Below, one piece after another: positions 16,850 through 26,760 of a stretch of DNA of 64,000 nt. Numbering within the stretch: position 1 is the stretch's first letter; the number at the start of each line of letters is the position of its first letter. The notes under the pieces are model-generated. The model had not been told where the DNA came from and made no database searches. It saw only the letters and a program-made list of their open reading frames with translations. The stretch is taken from NCBI GenBank assembly GCA_001797275.1, contig MGOY01000014.1:62001-126000 (forward strand), written 5' to 3'. Source of the DNA: Clostridiales bacterium GWF2_38_85 (GTDB lineage: Bacteria; Bacillota; Clostridia; Oscillospirales; CAG-382). The position numbers and the translations under genes are program-made.

Positions 16850-18136
16850 TTATTCTGTCGGAGGGACAGAAATTCCTGACTCACTCAACATTATAGCACC
16901 GTAATTTCTGACAGATAATACACTACAGCTGCCTTTGCCGAAAACACCGTCGATTTTAGACTTATATTCGTTAACCTTTTCACGTGGTACAAATGCCTGG
17001 ATCGTCCCTGCAAAACCACCCCCGTGAACTCTGCATTTATATCCTTCGCTGAGCGCAAGCGCAAGCGATAATCCCTGCTCGGAAAGGTTTTTGGTTGTAT
17101 ATACATTCTGAAGATATTTAAAGGATGAATCACCTGATGAGGTTGCAAGTGCCAGGAAGGTGTCGATATCACCAAGGTCGAGTGCGGATATTTGCATCGA
17201 TACACGTTTGTTTTCGTTAAAAAAGTGTATGGTACGCAATACTGCACGGTCACCATATGCTTTACGCAGCTCTGGTATATGTAAATAAAATTCTTTTTCA
17301 TCGATATCTCTGAGAACAGCTTTTCCGAAATGTTCGGCAATAACCTTCATTTCTTTGGGTACCGACGCATAATCGTCTGTCAGGTCGGCATGGTTCCCGC
17401 CTGTGTTTGTAATGCAAAGAGTATATCCGTAATCAGAAAGGCTTTTATCGATTTTTACAACAATCGGTTCTTCGGGATCTTTAAAGTCGATGGCAACAAA
17501 TCCTCCGACTGCACAAGCGGTCTGGTCCATCAGCCCGCAAGGCTTTCCGAAATAAACATTTTCAGATTGTTGAGCGATTTTTGCTATCTCAACTGCAGAA
17601 ACCGCGCCGTCATTATACAGAAAATTAAAGATGTTGCCAACCATAACCTCAAAGGCCGCAGATGATGACAGCCCACTGCCGGTCAGAACCTGTGATGTTG
17701 TAAATGCATCGAAACCACCGTATTTATAACCTTTTTGCTTGAAAAAAGCGCACATCCCGGCTGTCAGAGCAGTAGATGTACCTTTCTTGAACTTATTGGA
17801 GCTGAGACACGCGGCGATTACATAATCTTCCTTGTAACCCTCCGAGGTAATCCGGATAATGTCGCTGTCTCTTTTTGCAACTACAGCAATAATGTCAAGA
17901 TCAATGGCAGCAGCAATTACTTTACCGTGATTATGGTCGGTATGGTTGCCGCTGATTTCGCTTCTGCCGGGAACCGAAAACAATAACACATCATCTTCAC
18001 CGTAAATCGAAGTGAAACTGTTGATTGTTTTTATGTATCTGCTTCTGACATATTCAATATTATCATTATAAAGCTTGAAAAAATTCTTATCAAAGTCTCC
18101 AGCTTCAATTTTTTCAATCAGTTCGTTTGTTCTCAT
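16850..18136 (-). CDS. galK: Galactokinase
   Basis: A GHMP-family sugar kinase (428 aa) phosphorylating galactose at C1 for the Leloir pathway. The signature PGRSEISGNHTDHNHGKV is near residue 56, the ATP-binding loop LTGSGLSSSAAFE near 150, and the C-terminal GHMP motif VHGGGFAGTIQAF near 374. The galactokinase signature normally reads GRVNLIGEHTDYN; the variant GRSEISGNHTDHN is one I have seen in clostridial homologues and keeps the substrate-contacting TDHN. No galT, galE or transporter lies beside it, so the regulatory context is not informative. Confidence 0.88.
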   Translation of the reverse strand: MRTNELIEKIEAGDFDKNFFKLYNDNIEYVRSRYIKTINSFTSIYGEDDVLLFSVPGRSEISGNHTDHNHGKVIAAAIDLDIIAVVAKRDSDIIRITSEGYKEDYVIAACLSSNKFKKGTSTALTAGMCAFFKQKGYKYGGFDAFTTSQVLTGSGLSSSAAFEVMVGNIFNFLYNDGAVSAVEIAKIAQQSENVYFGKPCGLMDQTACAVGGFVAIDFKDPEEPIVVKIDKSLSDYGYTLCITNTGGNHADLTDDYASVPKEMKVIAEHFGKAVLRDIDEKEFYLHIPELRKAYGDRAVLRTIHFFNENKRVSMQISALDLGDIDTFLALATSSGDSSFKYLQNVYTTKNLSEQGLSLALALSEGYKCRVHGGGFAGTIQAFVPREKVNEYKSKIDGVFGKGSCSVLSVRNYGAIMLSESGISVPPTE

Positions 18137-18170
18137 AATAACCTCACTACTGTTAACTTAATTTTTGTGT

Positions 18171-18275
18171 TATATAAAACTAATAAGTGAATTATTACAG
18201 CAATTTGAAAAATGCCTATACTTTTTGGACTTTTTCAAATTAATAAAATCACAATTCATTTGTTAGTTTAATATA
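18171..18275. repeat. Family A inverted-repeat element, copy A3
   Basis: 105 bp; ends TATATAAAACTAATAAGTGAATT and AATTCATTTGTTAGTTTAATATA. It lies between pdxY-like and galK genes, both on the minus strand. Confidence 0.85.
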
Positions 18276-18281
18276 GAATCG

Positions 18282-19124
18282 TTATTGGTTTAATTTATAT
18301 AGTTGATTTTCAAATTCAAGTCCGTCTCTTGTTGGTGTTCCGGCTTTACGGGTGTAAAAAGAGGTTTCGGAGATGAAGTCGACAGCAATTCTCGCAGCTA
18401 TGTTTATGTTTTCATCATTAAGAATTTTTCCGAGCAGAATCGATGCAAATATGTCGCCCGTACCAGGGAAAAAGCAGTCACATCTCGGAGCTGAAACAAA
18501 ATCGAAATTATTGCTTTTACGGTCATAAATTAATGCGCCAATTTGATCCGCTTTATGAATACCGGTTATAACGACAGCTGAGTATTTATGTTTGGTCTGT
18601 ATCATATCACCGAGTTCGGCAGCAATGTCTTTCAGCTCATCAATATCCGGCTTGTCATTGTGCGGTCGGTTTGCCAGAATATATGCTTCCGTAACATTAG
18701 GAGTTATTATATCAGCTCGGCTGACTAAATATTTCATCCGCTCACACATCAGAGGGGTATAGGTTGAGTAAACATGACCGTTATCCCCCATAACAGGGTC
18801 TACAAGCACCAGCTGTTCACCAAAGTCATCAATTGCGTTGTTTACAATATCAATCTGCTTTTCATTTGCAAGAAAACCGCTGTAAACCGCATCAAATTCT
18901 AAATTCAATTGCTTCCAGTGATTAAGTATTTTTATCATCTCATCGCTCAGATCGAGGAATGTAAAGTCATCAAAACCACCTGTATGAGTCGAAAGCAGGG
19001 CAGTAGGAAGAACACAAGGCTCAACACCTAAAACAGAAAGCATTGGTGTTATAACTTGCATCGAGCAGCGACCGAGGCATGAGATATCGTGTATACAAAT
19101 AGCTTTTTTCAGTTTATTATACAT
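18282..19124 (-). CDS. Pyridoxamine/pyridoxine kinase (PdxY-like, ribokinase fold)
   Basis: A cytosolic vitamin B6 salvage kinase of 280 aa. The N-terminus ICIHDISCLGRCSMQVITPMLSVLG corresponds to the PdxK/PdxY substrate loop. LVDPVMGDNGHVYSTYTPLM contains the conserved DPVMGD, TPNVTEAYIL follows, and the catalytic region near the C-terminus is FFPGTGDIFASILLG with Gly-Thr-Gly-Asp. The ATG at 19124 is directly preceded by AAGAAAGG, unusually close, so the start is less certain than the family. It follows the Na/Pi transporter by 98 nt with two hairpins between. Confidence 0.88.
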   Translation of the reverse strand: MYNKLKKAICIHDISCLGRCSMQVITPMLSVLGVEPCVLPTALLSTHTGGFDDFTFLDLSDEMIKILNHWKQLNLEFDAVYSGFLANEKQIDIVNNAIDDFGEQLVLVDPVMGDNGHVYSTYTPLMCERMKYLVSRADIITPNVTEAYILANRPHNDKPDIDELKDIAAELGDMIQTKHKYSAVVITGIHKADQIGALIYDRKSNNFDFVSAPRCDCFFPGTGDIFASILLGKILNDENINIAARIAVDFISETSFYTRKAGTPTRDGLEFENQLYKLNQ

Positions 19125-19169
19125 CCTTTCTTAGGATAGCTGATGTTTTTTGGGAGCGTTTACGAAATT

Positions 19170-19235
19170 TCGGCAATACTTTATGCCTAAAAGCATAAAA
19201 CTCGTCGTCTGAAAGAGTTATTTCAGACTGCCTCT
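19170..19235 (-). other. Two hairpins between the Na/Pi transporter and the pyridoxamine kinase
   Basis: TTTATGC/GCATAAA near 19180-19200 and GTCTGAAA/TTTCAGAC near 19207-19230, the second overlapping the 3' end of the transporter gene. There is no U-run, so they are more likely processing or attenuation structures than terminators. Confidence 0.4.
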
Positions 19236-20998
19236 CCTAATTTATCAAAGTATTTTTGCTTAAATTGTTCAGCAAGCTGAGTATATGCTACAGGAGTCTG
19301 GGCATGCATGGATTTTAAGTATTTATGAGCATCCAGCTTTTCATCCTTAAGTTCGATAACATAAACAGCAAGGTTAGAACAGTGATCGGCAATTCTTTCA
19401 AAATCATTGAGCAGATCAAGGAAAACTATACCCGCATCAATTGTACAGTCACCGGTACGCAGTCTGTTGATATGTTGATTCTTCAGCTCGGTACAAATCA
19501 TGTCGATTATATCTTCGAGAGGTTCAACCATTGTCGCGATTTCGTAATCATCACTTCTGAATGCCACTGACGCAAGACCGAGAATTTCCTCGACGGCATT
19601 ATTGAAAATTTGAAGTTCTCTTTGAGCTTTTTCTGAAAATATAATACTTTTTTTATTCATTGACTGAGCAAGATCAGCAATATTCATTGCATGATCTGCA
19701 ATTCTCTCAAAATCGGAGATAGAATGCAGAAGTTTTGAAACCTGCTTAGACTCGTTTAATGTCAGATCGATGTCGGTAAGTTTAATCAGATATGTACCGA
19801 GTGCATCCTCCATAAGGTCGATTTTATCTTCTTTTTCAACGATAGCTTCGAAATCTGAAGGACTGTACTGTTTTATAAGATTATATGAAGCTTGATAGTT
19901 TTCAATAGCGCTATTTGCCATGTCATTAACTGTATTTACACATTGAGATATTGCATATGATGGAGACTGCAAAAAACGTTCATCAAGAAGCGATTGTTTT
20001 TTCTCAACCTTTTTGGTTTCTTTATCTTTAATTGTAAGAATTGCCAGCTTCTCAAGCGTCTTAGCAAAGGGAAGTAATAATATAGTGCTGGTTATATTAA
20101 ATATTGAGTGAATGACTGCAATTGTCAGGGGATTAACATTCTCATTCCAGAAAGCAAAGTGGACAATTGAATTAATTGTATATGCGAGAATAATAAATAT
20201 TATTGTACCTATAAGGTTAAAATATAGGTGTATCATCGCAGTACGTTTACCATTTTTCGATGCACCTATACTTGATAACAAAGCTGTTATACATGTTCCG
20301 ATATTCTGCCCCATTATTATTGGTAATGCGCTGGAGAAGGTTATTGCACCGGTTGCAGAAAGCGCTTGCAGGATACCGACAGAGGCTGAAGATGATTGTA
20401 TCAGTGCAGTAACCAAAATACCTGCAAGAATGCCAAATATCGGATTTGAGAACATAGTGAATATTTCAGCAAGTTTGGGATTTTCAGCAAGAATACCGGC
20501 AGCATTCGACATAGTCATCATACCAAACATAAGAACTGAAAAACCGAGCATTAATTGACCTACAGACCTGCGTTTTTCACGTTTGCTTGACATATAAAGA
20601 ATAATACCTATAGCAGCGACAATTGTTGACAGAGAAGATGGTTTTAAAAATTTGATTATTATATTATCACTTTGAAGTCCTATAATACTGAGAAGCCATG
20701 CTGTTATTGTTGTACCGATATTGGCACCCATAATAACACCGACGGCTTGTTTGAGCCTCATAATTCCCGAGTTAACAAAACCGACAACCATTACGGTTGT
20801 TGTTGATGAGCTTTGTATCAATCCGGTTACAACAGTTCCGAGAAGAACACCTTTGAATAAATTTCCGGATAGCTTTTCCAAGAGTTTTTCAAGCTTGCCA
20901 CCGGACAATTTTTCAAGCCCCGAACTTAACACTGTCATACCAAAAAGAAAAAGCGAAAGACCGCCGATCATTGTCAACAATGAAAAAATATCAAACAT
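19223..20998 (-). CDS. Na/Pi cotransporter family protein with C-terminal PhoU-like domain
   Basis: A membrane phosphate:Na+ symporter-type protein of 591 aa. The N-terminal ~320 residues contain two inverted Na_Pi_cotrans repeats with the QSSSTTTVMVVGF and QSSSASVGILQAL motifs, which hold the conserved QSS substrate- and sodium-site residues. The C-terminal ~220 residues are helical PhoU-like repeats (NDMANSAIENYQAS, FERIADHAMNIADLA, FERIADHCSNLAVYV) that usually regulate phosphate flux. It belongs to the NptA/YjbB-like bacterial branch. Transported ion and direction are inferred. Confidence 0.92.
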   Translation of the reverse strand: MFDIFSLLTMIGGLSLFLFGMTVLSSGLEKLSGGKLEKLLEKLSGNLFKGVLLGTVVTGLIQSSSTTTVMVVGFVNSGIMRLKQAVGVIMGANIGTTITAWLLSIIGLQSDNIIIKFLKPSSLSTIVAAIGIILYMSSKREKRRSVGQLMLGFSVLMFGMMTMSNAAGILAENPKLAEIFTMFSNPIFGILAGILVTALIQSSSASVGILQALSATGAITFSSALPIIMGQNIGTCITALLSSIGASKNGKRTAMIHLYFNLIGTIIFIILAYTINSIVHFAFWNENVNPLTIAVIHSIFNITSTILLLPFAKTLEKLAILTIKDKETKKVEKKQSLLDERFLQSPSYAISQCVNTVNDMANSAIENYQASYNLIKQYSPSDFEAIVEKEDKIDLMEDALGTYLIKLTDIDLTLNESKQVSKLLHSISDFERIADHAMNIADLAQSMNKKSIIFSEKAQRELQIFNNAVEEILGLASVAFRSDDYEIATMVEPLEDIIDMICTELKNQHINRLRTGDCTIDAGIVFLDLLNDFERIADHCSNLAVYVIELKDEKLDAHKYLKSMHAQTPVAYTQLAEQFKQKYFDKLGEAV

Positions 20999-21097
20999 AA
21001 TATTTTATTATTGCCCTAAAAAGAACCGGACAAATTATCCTCCTTATTTTACTGCTGAATCAGTGGATAGTGCATTTTTCACGAATAAAAGTATAGC

Positions 21098-21136
21098 ATA
21101 AAAAAATGCAAATTGAAATACCCAATTTGCATTTTA
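21098..21136 (-). terminator. Terminator downstream of clpC
   Basis: On the minus strand AAAATGCAAATTG pairs with AATTTGCATTTTTTTA (arms about 21101-21114 and 21122-21136), with a T-run at its 3' side. It lies after repeat B2. Confidence 0.75.
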
Positions 21137-21152
21137 CAATATTTTTATCAAC

Positions 21153-21259
21153 TTATACTAATTCGATTTAGAAGCAGTGATAAAATTCAAGGAAAAGTTT
21201 ATGATATAAGGACTTTTTCGCAGAATTTTATCTATTGTTTCTTATGAGAAATAGTTATA
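21153..21259. repeat. Family B inverted-repeat element, copy B2
   Basis: About 107 bp; left TTATACTAATTCGATTTAGA, right TTTCTTATGAGAAATAGTTATA, inner GTGATAAAATTC and AAAGT...ACTTTTT. It is in the opposite orientation to B1, B3 and B4. It lies in the clpC 3' untranslated region. Confidence 0.75.
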
Positions 21260-21274
21260 TCACATAAACACTAC

Positions 21275-23536
21275 TTAAATACTGATTAATTTTGTAGCCA
21301 GGTTATTTTCAATCTGCCTTCTGAGCCTGCTTTTCAACTCTCTTGCACCAAAGCCAACGCATTCTTCGGCAATTGCAATCGTTATATCATCCGGAATTTC
21401 TTCGTAAATACCTTTTTCGGCAAGTCTTTGACGCAGCTTATGTGCTTGCGACAATGCAATCTGAATCAAAGCTGCTTTATCGAGTGGTTGAAAGTGGATA
21501 ATCTCATCAATTCTGCTCAGAAGCTCAGGTGATAACAGCTCTTTTAGCTCCTTCTCGTTGCCATCGTAATTATTAAAACCAACTGTAGCTTTATTACTGC
21601 CAATATTAGAGGTCATAATTATTATAGAATGGCGGAAAGATGCAGTTTTACCCATTGCATCAGATAAAACACCTTCATCGAGTATCTGAAGAAGCAGAGC
21701 TGTAACATCGCAGTGAGCTTTCTCAATTTCATCGAACAGTACAACCGAATAAGGACAGTGCCTGATTCTTTCTGTCAACTTTCCACCTTCACCGTAGCCG
21801 ACATATCCGGGCGGCGAACCGATCAGCTTAGATATACTGTGCTTTTCGCTGAATTCAGACATATCGAAACGAATCAACCTGTCATTCCTTCCGAAAAGAA
21901 CTGTTGCGAGAGCCTTAGCGGTTTCGGTTTTACCAACCCCAGGCTGACCAAGAAATAAAAACGAACCGACAGGCCTGCTTTCATCGCTAAGACCTGTTCT
22001 CGATCTGCGGATGGCACAAGCAAGTGCAGAGATAGCTACCGGCTGACCTATTACCGATTTTGACAACTCGTTTTCAAGGGTTAAAAGCTTTTCGCGTTCT
22101 TTTTCGTCTGTGTTGCATGGAATACCGGTATTCTGTTCAATTATCCTCCTAATATCTTCAGCTTTGACAATTTGAACTTCATCCTTCGGATCCTCAGATA
22201 CGGTTTTTAATGCAAACTCTTCATCCCTCAACCTTGCGGCACGGTCAAATTGAGCGTATCTGAGAGCTTCATTTTTTTGCCTGGCTATCTCACTTAAAAC
22301 AAAAACAGTTTTCTTTCCGAAAATCATTGAGTTACGGCTTGCAGCAGCTTCATCAATTAAATCAATCGCCTTGTCGGGGAGATGCCTGTCGCCGATGCAG
22401 CATGATGAAAGCCTTACGGCTGCTTCAAGTGCTTCGTCGGCAATTAGTACATTATGGAACTGTTCGTACTTTTGTCTGATGCCTTTGAGTATTTCAAGAC
22501 ATTCCGATTCTGTCGGTTCATTTATCATCACACTCTGGAAGCGTCTTTCCAATGCTCCGTCTCTTTCGATACTCTTTTTATATTCGGTAAGGGTTGTTGC
22601 ACCGATTAGCTGGATTTCACCTCTTGCAAGAGCCGGTTTGAGTATGTTGGAAGCGTCAACAGCACCTTCGGCAGCTCCCGCACCTACCAAGGTATGAACT
22701 TCATCCACAAAGAGTATAACCTCACCGTCTGCTTTTACCTCAGATATAATATTTTTCATTCGTTCTTCAAACTCACCGCGGTATTTTGTTCCTGCAACAA
22801 CAACAGATATATCGAGCGATACAAGTCTTTTATTCATCAAGCTGGGCGGAACACGGCCTTCGGCAATCCGTTGTGCAACAGCTTCGACAACAGCAGTTTT
22901 TCCAACACCCGCTTCGCCTATAAGACAGGGATTATTTTTTGTGCGTCGAAGCAATATCTGGATAATCCGTTCCTCCTCATTGTTTCTGCCTATAACAGGA
23001 TCAAGCAGTCCTTCAATCGCAAGCTTAGTTATATCTCTGCCGTGTTTATTCAGCAAGGGAGTCCGTTCTTCGTCACGAAGTCTTACACAGCCTGCATCAT
23101 AGCTACCTTTTGAAATCATGCCGTCAAGCATAAGATATAGTTCAGTCAACTTGATTCCTTCTGCTGAAATCAACTTTGAAGCTACGCAATCCTCCTGAAG
23201 TAATGACATCAGGATATGTTCCGAACCGATGTAACACTGCATCTGAGACTTTGATTCGTCAGCTGCGCGTTTTAATATTTGCTTGCATCTCGGTGTCATA
23301 TCGGAAGCAGCAACATTGCTTGCACTACCGCTACCGACAAGCTTTATAACACGGACACGAATCTTATCGAGAGTAACTCCGCGTTCTGTCAGAAGCTTTG
23401 CTGCAGTCGAAGCAGGTTCACTGAGAATACCGAGCAGCAGATGTTCACTGCCGACATATGTGTGACCAAGACTTCTCGCAATCAACAGAGAGTTTTCTAA
23501 TACCTTTTTTGCATTTTCGGTAAATCTGCTTGTCAT
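21275..23536 (-). CDS. clpC: ClpC-type AAA+ unfoldase (Clp protease ATP-binding subunit)
   Basis: A HSP100 unfoldase feeding ClpP, about 753 aa. Parts in order: double Clp-N repeat (about 1-140; [31 protein letters not shown]), AAA-1 with Walker [11 protein letters not shown] and Walker [11 protein letters not shown], a short UVR-like middle segment ([11 protein letters not shown]), AAA-2 with Walker [11 protein letters not shown] and Walker [12 protein letters not shown], and a C-terminal D2-small domain. It is shorter than B. subtilis ClpC (~810). No mcsAB or ctsR is adjacent, unlike the usual operon. Start 23536 matches ClpC N-termini; ATG 23548 is possible. Neither has a Shine-Dalgarno, and a mini-ORF ends 2 nt before 23536. 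Confidence 0.9.
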   Translation of the reverse strand: MTSRFTENAKKVLENSLLIARSLGHTYVGSEHLLLGILSEPASTAAKLLTERGVTLDKIRVRVIKLVGSGSASNVAASDMTPRCKQILKRAADESKSQMQCYIGSEHILMSLLQEDCVASKLISAEGIKLTELYLMLDGMISKGSYDAGCVRLRDEERTPLLNKHGRDITKLAIEGLLDPVIGRNNEEERIIQILLRRTKNNPCLIGEAGVGKTAVVEAVAQRIAEGRVPPSLMNKRLVSLDISVVVAGTKYRGEFEERMKNIISEVKADGEVILFVDEVHTLVGAGAAEGAVDASNILKPALARGEIQLIGATTLTEYKKSIERDGALERRFQSVMINEPTESECLEILKGIRQKYEQFHNVLIADEALEAAVRLSSCCIGDRHLPDKAIDLIDEAAASRNSMIFGKKTVFVLSEIARQKNEALRYAQFDRAARLRDEEFALKTVSEDPKDEVQIVKAEDIRRIIEQNTGIPCNTDEKEREKLLTLENELSKSVIGQPVAISALACAIRRSRTGLSDESRPVGSFLFLGQPGVGKTETAKALATVLFGRNDRLIRFDMSEFSEKHSISKLIGSPPGYVGYGEGGKLTERIRHCPYSVVLFDEIEKAHCDVTALLLQILDEGVLSDAMGKTASFRHSIIIMTSNIGSNKATVGFNNYDGNEKELKELLSPELLSRIDEIIHFQPLDKAALIQIALSQAHKLRQRLAEKGIYEEIPDDITIAIAEECVGFGARELKSRLRRQIENNLATKLISI

Positions 23537-23538
23537 AA

Positions 23539-23586
23539 TCAGCTGCATGGCAATGCTTGAATGATTTTATGAAAACTATATGCCAT
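23539..23586 (-). CDS. Possible 15-residue leader ORF upstream of clpC
   Basis: ATG at 23586 to TGA at 23539, encoding MAYSFHKIIQALPCS. A strong GGGAGGAG lies immediately upstream, though closer than ideal to the ATG. The stop is 2 nt before the probable clpC start, which itself lacks a ribosome binding site, so termination-reinitiation coupling is plausible. Low confidence; it could be chance. Confidence 0.3.
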   Translation of the reverse strand: MAYSFHKIIQALPCS

Positions 23587-23653
23587 GCTCCTCCCTTCAT
23601 TATATTCATTAATTTTTTGTCAGTCAGTGAACCTATGTATGGGTTGTTTTCCA

Positions 23654-23755
23654 ATATAAAACTAACATATGAATTTTCTAAGTCATTCGGGAAAAGATGA
23701 TGCTTTTCGATTTTTTCGAATGATAAAATTATGATTCATTTATTAGTTTTATATA
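23654..23755. repeat. Family A inverted-repeat element, copy A4
   Basis: About 102 bp; ends ATATAAAACTAACATATGAATT and GATTCATTTATTAGTTTTATATA. Inner GGGAAAAG...CTTTTCGATTTTTTCGAATG differs from A1-A3 but matches copy A8, suggesting two subtypes. It lies between divergent clpC and the CuAO-like gene. Confidence 0.8.
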
Positions 23756-23797
23756 GTATAGTTTATGAAATTATTTTTGAAAAGTTCAAATTATAGT

Positions 23798-23826
23798 TTG
23801 CATAATGGTAAATTGTATGCTATACT
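23798..23826 (+). promoter_or_regulatory. Promoter of the CuAO-like anchored protein gene
   Basis: TTGCAT at 23798-23803, 17-nt spacer, TATACT at 23821-23826, 40 nt before the proposed start. Confidence 0.55.
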
Positions 23827-23866
23827 GAATCCAAAGACATAAAATATGGAATGGAGGTGCAATCAT

Positions 23867-24688
23867 TTGAACGGTAAGCGAAGCGGTAATGATCAGATAC
23901 CACAGAAAAAACCGGTAGTGAAACAACCGCCTCAAAAGTCTGCAATTCCGCAGCACAAACGATCACCTCAAAGTACGAAAAATGAACCCGTAAAATATAA
24001 AGTCAGACCGGAAAACCGGAATAAGCGTCAGACACCGGCTTCACAAACAGCACATTCGGTTCGCAAACAAATTACTCCACGTCAAAAGAGGATAATTGAA
24101 GAAAGAAAAAGAAGAAAACGCGAATTCTTTACTGTTAAGCTAATAATATTCTTGACCTTTTATGTTCTGATTAGTCTTGCTTTTTCAGGTTTTATTGTAC
24201 TTTCGTTAAAAAACAGTACCAAAACTGAGCAGGTTGATTATCTTGAAGTAATAGTTGATGAAGAAAATACAATAAAATTGAACGCAGATGTGATTTATAA
24301 AGACAACATTCTATATATACCATATGAAAAGCTTGATAACTTATGCAACTTTGTTTTGACAGGGGACAACAATAAAATCACATTGATCATGAGCTCCGGC
24401 ATCGATTATGTAGCTTTTTATCGCAATTCTGACCTTATATATATTGGCGGCTCATCCTACCGCTTAACCTCACCGGTATTGTTTGAAAGCGATGACTATT
24501 ATATACCACTTGAATTTATTGATAATTATATGAAAGGCATCGTTGTTGAGTTTGATGAAAAGAAGGATAAATACACGGTAATGTTAACTCAGGAACCGCT
24601 TACTTTTGTCGGTAAATTTCCATCAACATCAGAGAGGGTAAACGAAAGCACAATCCCATCGGTAAACGAAACGTCAGAAGAAACATAA
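23867..24688 (+). CDS. Membrane-anchored protein with extracytoplasmic copper-amine-oxidase-N-like domain
   Basis: A 273-residue type II membrane protein. A Lys/Pro/Gln-rich basic cytoplasmic tail (residues 1-83) is followed by one membrane helix (LIIFLTFYVLISLAFSGFIVLS). An outer beta-rich domain contains NTIKLNADVIYKDNILYIPYEKLDNL and a second related copy ending YYIPLEFIDNY, the repeat pattern of CuAO-N-like stalk domains of clostridial surface proteins. A Ser/Thr-rich tail ends it. The TTG start at 23867 is proposed because GGAGG lies 9 nt upstream; the in-frame ATG at 23846 precedes that site. Role unknown; cell-envelope function inferred. Confidence 0.75.
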   Translation: MNGKRSGNDQIPQKKPVVKQPPQKSAIPQHKRSPQSTKNEPVKYKVRPENRNKRQTPASQTAHSVRKQITPRQKRIIEERKRRKREFFTVKLIIFLTFYVLISLAFSGFIVLSLKNSTKTEQVDYLEVIVDEENTIKLNADVIYKDNILYIPYEKLDNLCNFVLTGDNNKITLIMSSGIDYVAFYRNSDLIYIGGSSYRLTSPVLFESDDYYIPLEFIDNYMKGIVVEFDEKKDKYTVMLTQEPLTFVGKFPSTSERVNESTIPSVNETSEET

Positions 24689-24707
24689 GGTTAAACACAA
24701 AAAATAA

Positions 24708-24738
24708 CAGGTACAGTCTGAAAACTGTACCTGAATTT
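24708..24738. terminator. Bidirectional terminator
   Basis: CAGGTACAGT (24708-24717) pairs with ACTGTACCTG (24724-24733) between convergent genes. Confidence 0.75.
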
Positions 24739-24753
24739 ATTTATATTTGATCA

Positions 24754-26760
24754 TTAAATAAATGGCTTTGCGAAAATACTGAAGATACCGGGTATGTTAT
24801 GCAGCATATTATGCACTTCATTATCGAATATAAATGCGAATCCTATTGTTATTGTCATAACACAGAGTATAATTGTTACGATCGTTCCGAAAACCCTATG
24901 CTTTTTTCCCGATAATTCAAGCAGAATACAGATCCCGACCAATACCAGAATTGGTATTATATCGGCTGTATAACGCACATGAACACCCGCAAGGCACATA
25001 TCAAGGAATGATAGTAATAATGCTATTGCAATGAGTATTGTATATACAAAAATTTTAACCTTGTCTTTCTTCTTCAGTATACCCGGAATTGCAAATATAC
25101 CTAAGGTTGCAGGGTACCAGAATGCACCCATGTTTTGACCGAGATATACATATGTTCTGTAGTTTTCAAGGTTTCTTGCCGGCATATAGAGATACGGGAA
25201 TCGTTCGATTATTTTCGGAGCATGAAGGAAGTAGTGGAATATTGTCTGGGGTATCAGATAAAGTTTAATAGTATTGTACTTGACATTGCTGACCGTCAGT
25301 TGATAATTGTTGCCGAAATCAAAGGGTGACGAGAACCTGACTGAGTTATACCACATAATTGCGGCACCGCCGAATACAAGCGGCAGAGTGAATATAGCTG
25401 CAGCCATTAAACGTTGAGACAGCTTCGTTTCCTTTTCCATCAACACTGCAACGAAAAGTGGCAGTATTCCGAGTATATATAATGCCATATTAGGGCGGGA
25501 AGCGATTGTGAAAACGAAATACAGTCCCGACAGAGCAAACAATATATAACGTGCCGGATAAGTTTTGCATCTGCATGCTCTGAATGCAAAGTACATGAAT
25601 CCAAACAAAAAGCTGAGTCCCGAAATAACCGCAACAGTATAAAAGTTTGCGCTTGACTGCAGAAGAAAGATCATTCCTCCAAATACAGCGGTTGTCATAC
25701 CGAGAAGTAGCAACAACAAATTGACCCTTATATTGAATCTGATTATTATCTCACGCAACAGCAGGCAGAGAAATATTATCGCCGCCATCACAAGTATGGT
25801 GCATACCAGTATATCCGATGCCATATAGCCTGTCAATGCATAGAAGGGATAGTAAATGAGTACAACAGGTGCAATCCCGAAATATGAATAGGCATGACCG
25901 TCATATAATGCCTTATCCCATAACCAACTCATCGAGATTCCCCAACGCTGGCTTCTGTCGTAAGGATCATCAAGCTGAGTCAGAGCAGTCGGTACAGCTA
26001 AATCGAGTTCAATCTGCCCTTTTATAAATGCGTCGGTTTGTTGTATGTAATTGCCATAGGTTTCATAATCACCCTTGAGAGGGTATTCGTGAACAAGCGG
26101 ACCGCCCACTTGTGAGACCAACGCTGATATCATTAAGAGGAATAACACCAATGCTGAAATTGCTGTATTATGTTTCTTATTCTGATAATCAAAATCCTTT
26201 TTCCAAAGTCTGAAGTTGATAATAACCGCAACAGCAAGCAGAATTAACAGGGTAATGATGAATCTGATTATATTAAAGTTGAAATTTCTGCCTTGGTTAA
26301 TTACAATTCTGTTTATACGCATCCCGGTACAGCTTGAATCAAACCGGAGCTGAAGGTCATGAATTGCACCCTGCGAATATACTCCAAAAACCATTGAATC
26401 GGGTGTATCGGGAGAAAAATAGTATTTGCCCGTTTTGACGAACAGCTGTGATGAGTTATCGTCAGTTGTATAAATATCGAGGGATGCGAGTTTTTTATCT
26501 CCGGTTGCATAAATTCGTACATAACGTGTTGAAACATCAAGGTTATAAAAGGTTACAGTTCCGTTTTCACTTACATACAATACGTTATTTTCGGTATAAT
26601 ATATACTCTGACCGCATTCGGCTTCAGATATATCGATATCAATAACCTTCAGGTTTGATAATATTGGTGTAAAATACGATGAATTGAAAAGAAACAGTTC
26701 AATTACGACAGACAACAATAGAGCAATGCCGCAAAGGATCCATATTCTACTTCTTTTCAT
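24754..26760 (-). CDS. Polytopic GT-C-like membrane glycosyltransferase (uncharacterised)
   Basis: A 668-aa integral membrane protein. An N-terminal signal anchor is followed by an outer beta-rich segment (about 30-165) and then about 11 membrane helices. The loop after the second membrane segment carries [35 protein letters not shown] and [17 protein letters not shown], a pattern seen in bacterial GT-C fold polyprenyl-phosphate-sugar transferases. The ATG at 26760 (SD GAGGGTGA) overlaps the end of the flavoprotein gene by 14 nt, so it is the last member of the GtrA operon. It probably adds a lipid-linked sugar to an envelope polymer; substrate unknown. Confidence 0.7.
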   Translation of the reverse strand: MKRSRIWILCGIALLLSVVIELFLFNSSYFTPILSNLKVIDIDISEAECGQSIYYTENNVLYVSENGTVTFYNLDVSTRYVRIYATGDKKLASLDIYTTDDNSSQLFVKTGKYYFSPDTPDSMVFGVYSQGAIHDLQLRFDSSCTGMRINRIVINQGRNFNFNIIRFIITLLILLAVAVIINFRLWKKDFDYQNKKHNTAISALVLFLLMISALVSQVGGPLVHEYPLKGDYETYGNYIQQTDAFIKGQIELDLAVPTALTQLDDPYDRSQRWGISMSWLWDKALYDGHAYSYFGIAPVVLIYYPFYALTGYMASDILVCTILVMAAIIFLCLLLREIIIRFNIRVNLLLLLLGMTTAVFGGMIFLLQSSANFYTVAVISGLSFLFGFMYFAFRACRCKTYPARYILFALSGLYFVFTIASRPNMALYILGILPLFVAVLMEKETKLSQRLMAAAIFTLPLVFGGAAIMWYNSVRFSSPFDFGNNYQLTVSNVKYNTIKLYLIPQTIFHYFLHAPKIIERFPYLYMPARNLENYRTYVYLGQNMGAFWYPATLGIFAIPGILKKKDKVKIFVYTILIAIALLLSFLDMCLAGVHVRYTADIIPILVLVGICILLELSGKKHRVFGTIVTIILCVMTITIGFAFIFDNEVHNMLHNIPGIFSIFAKPFI

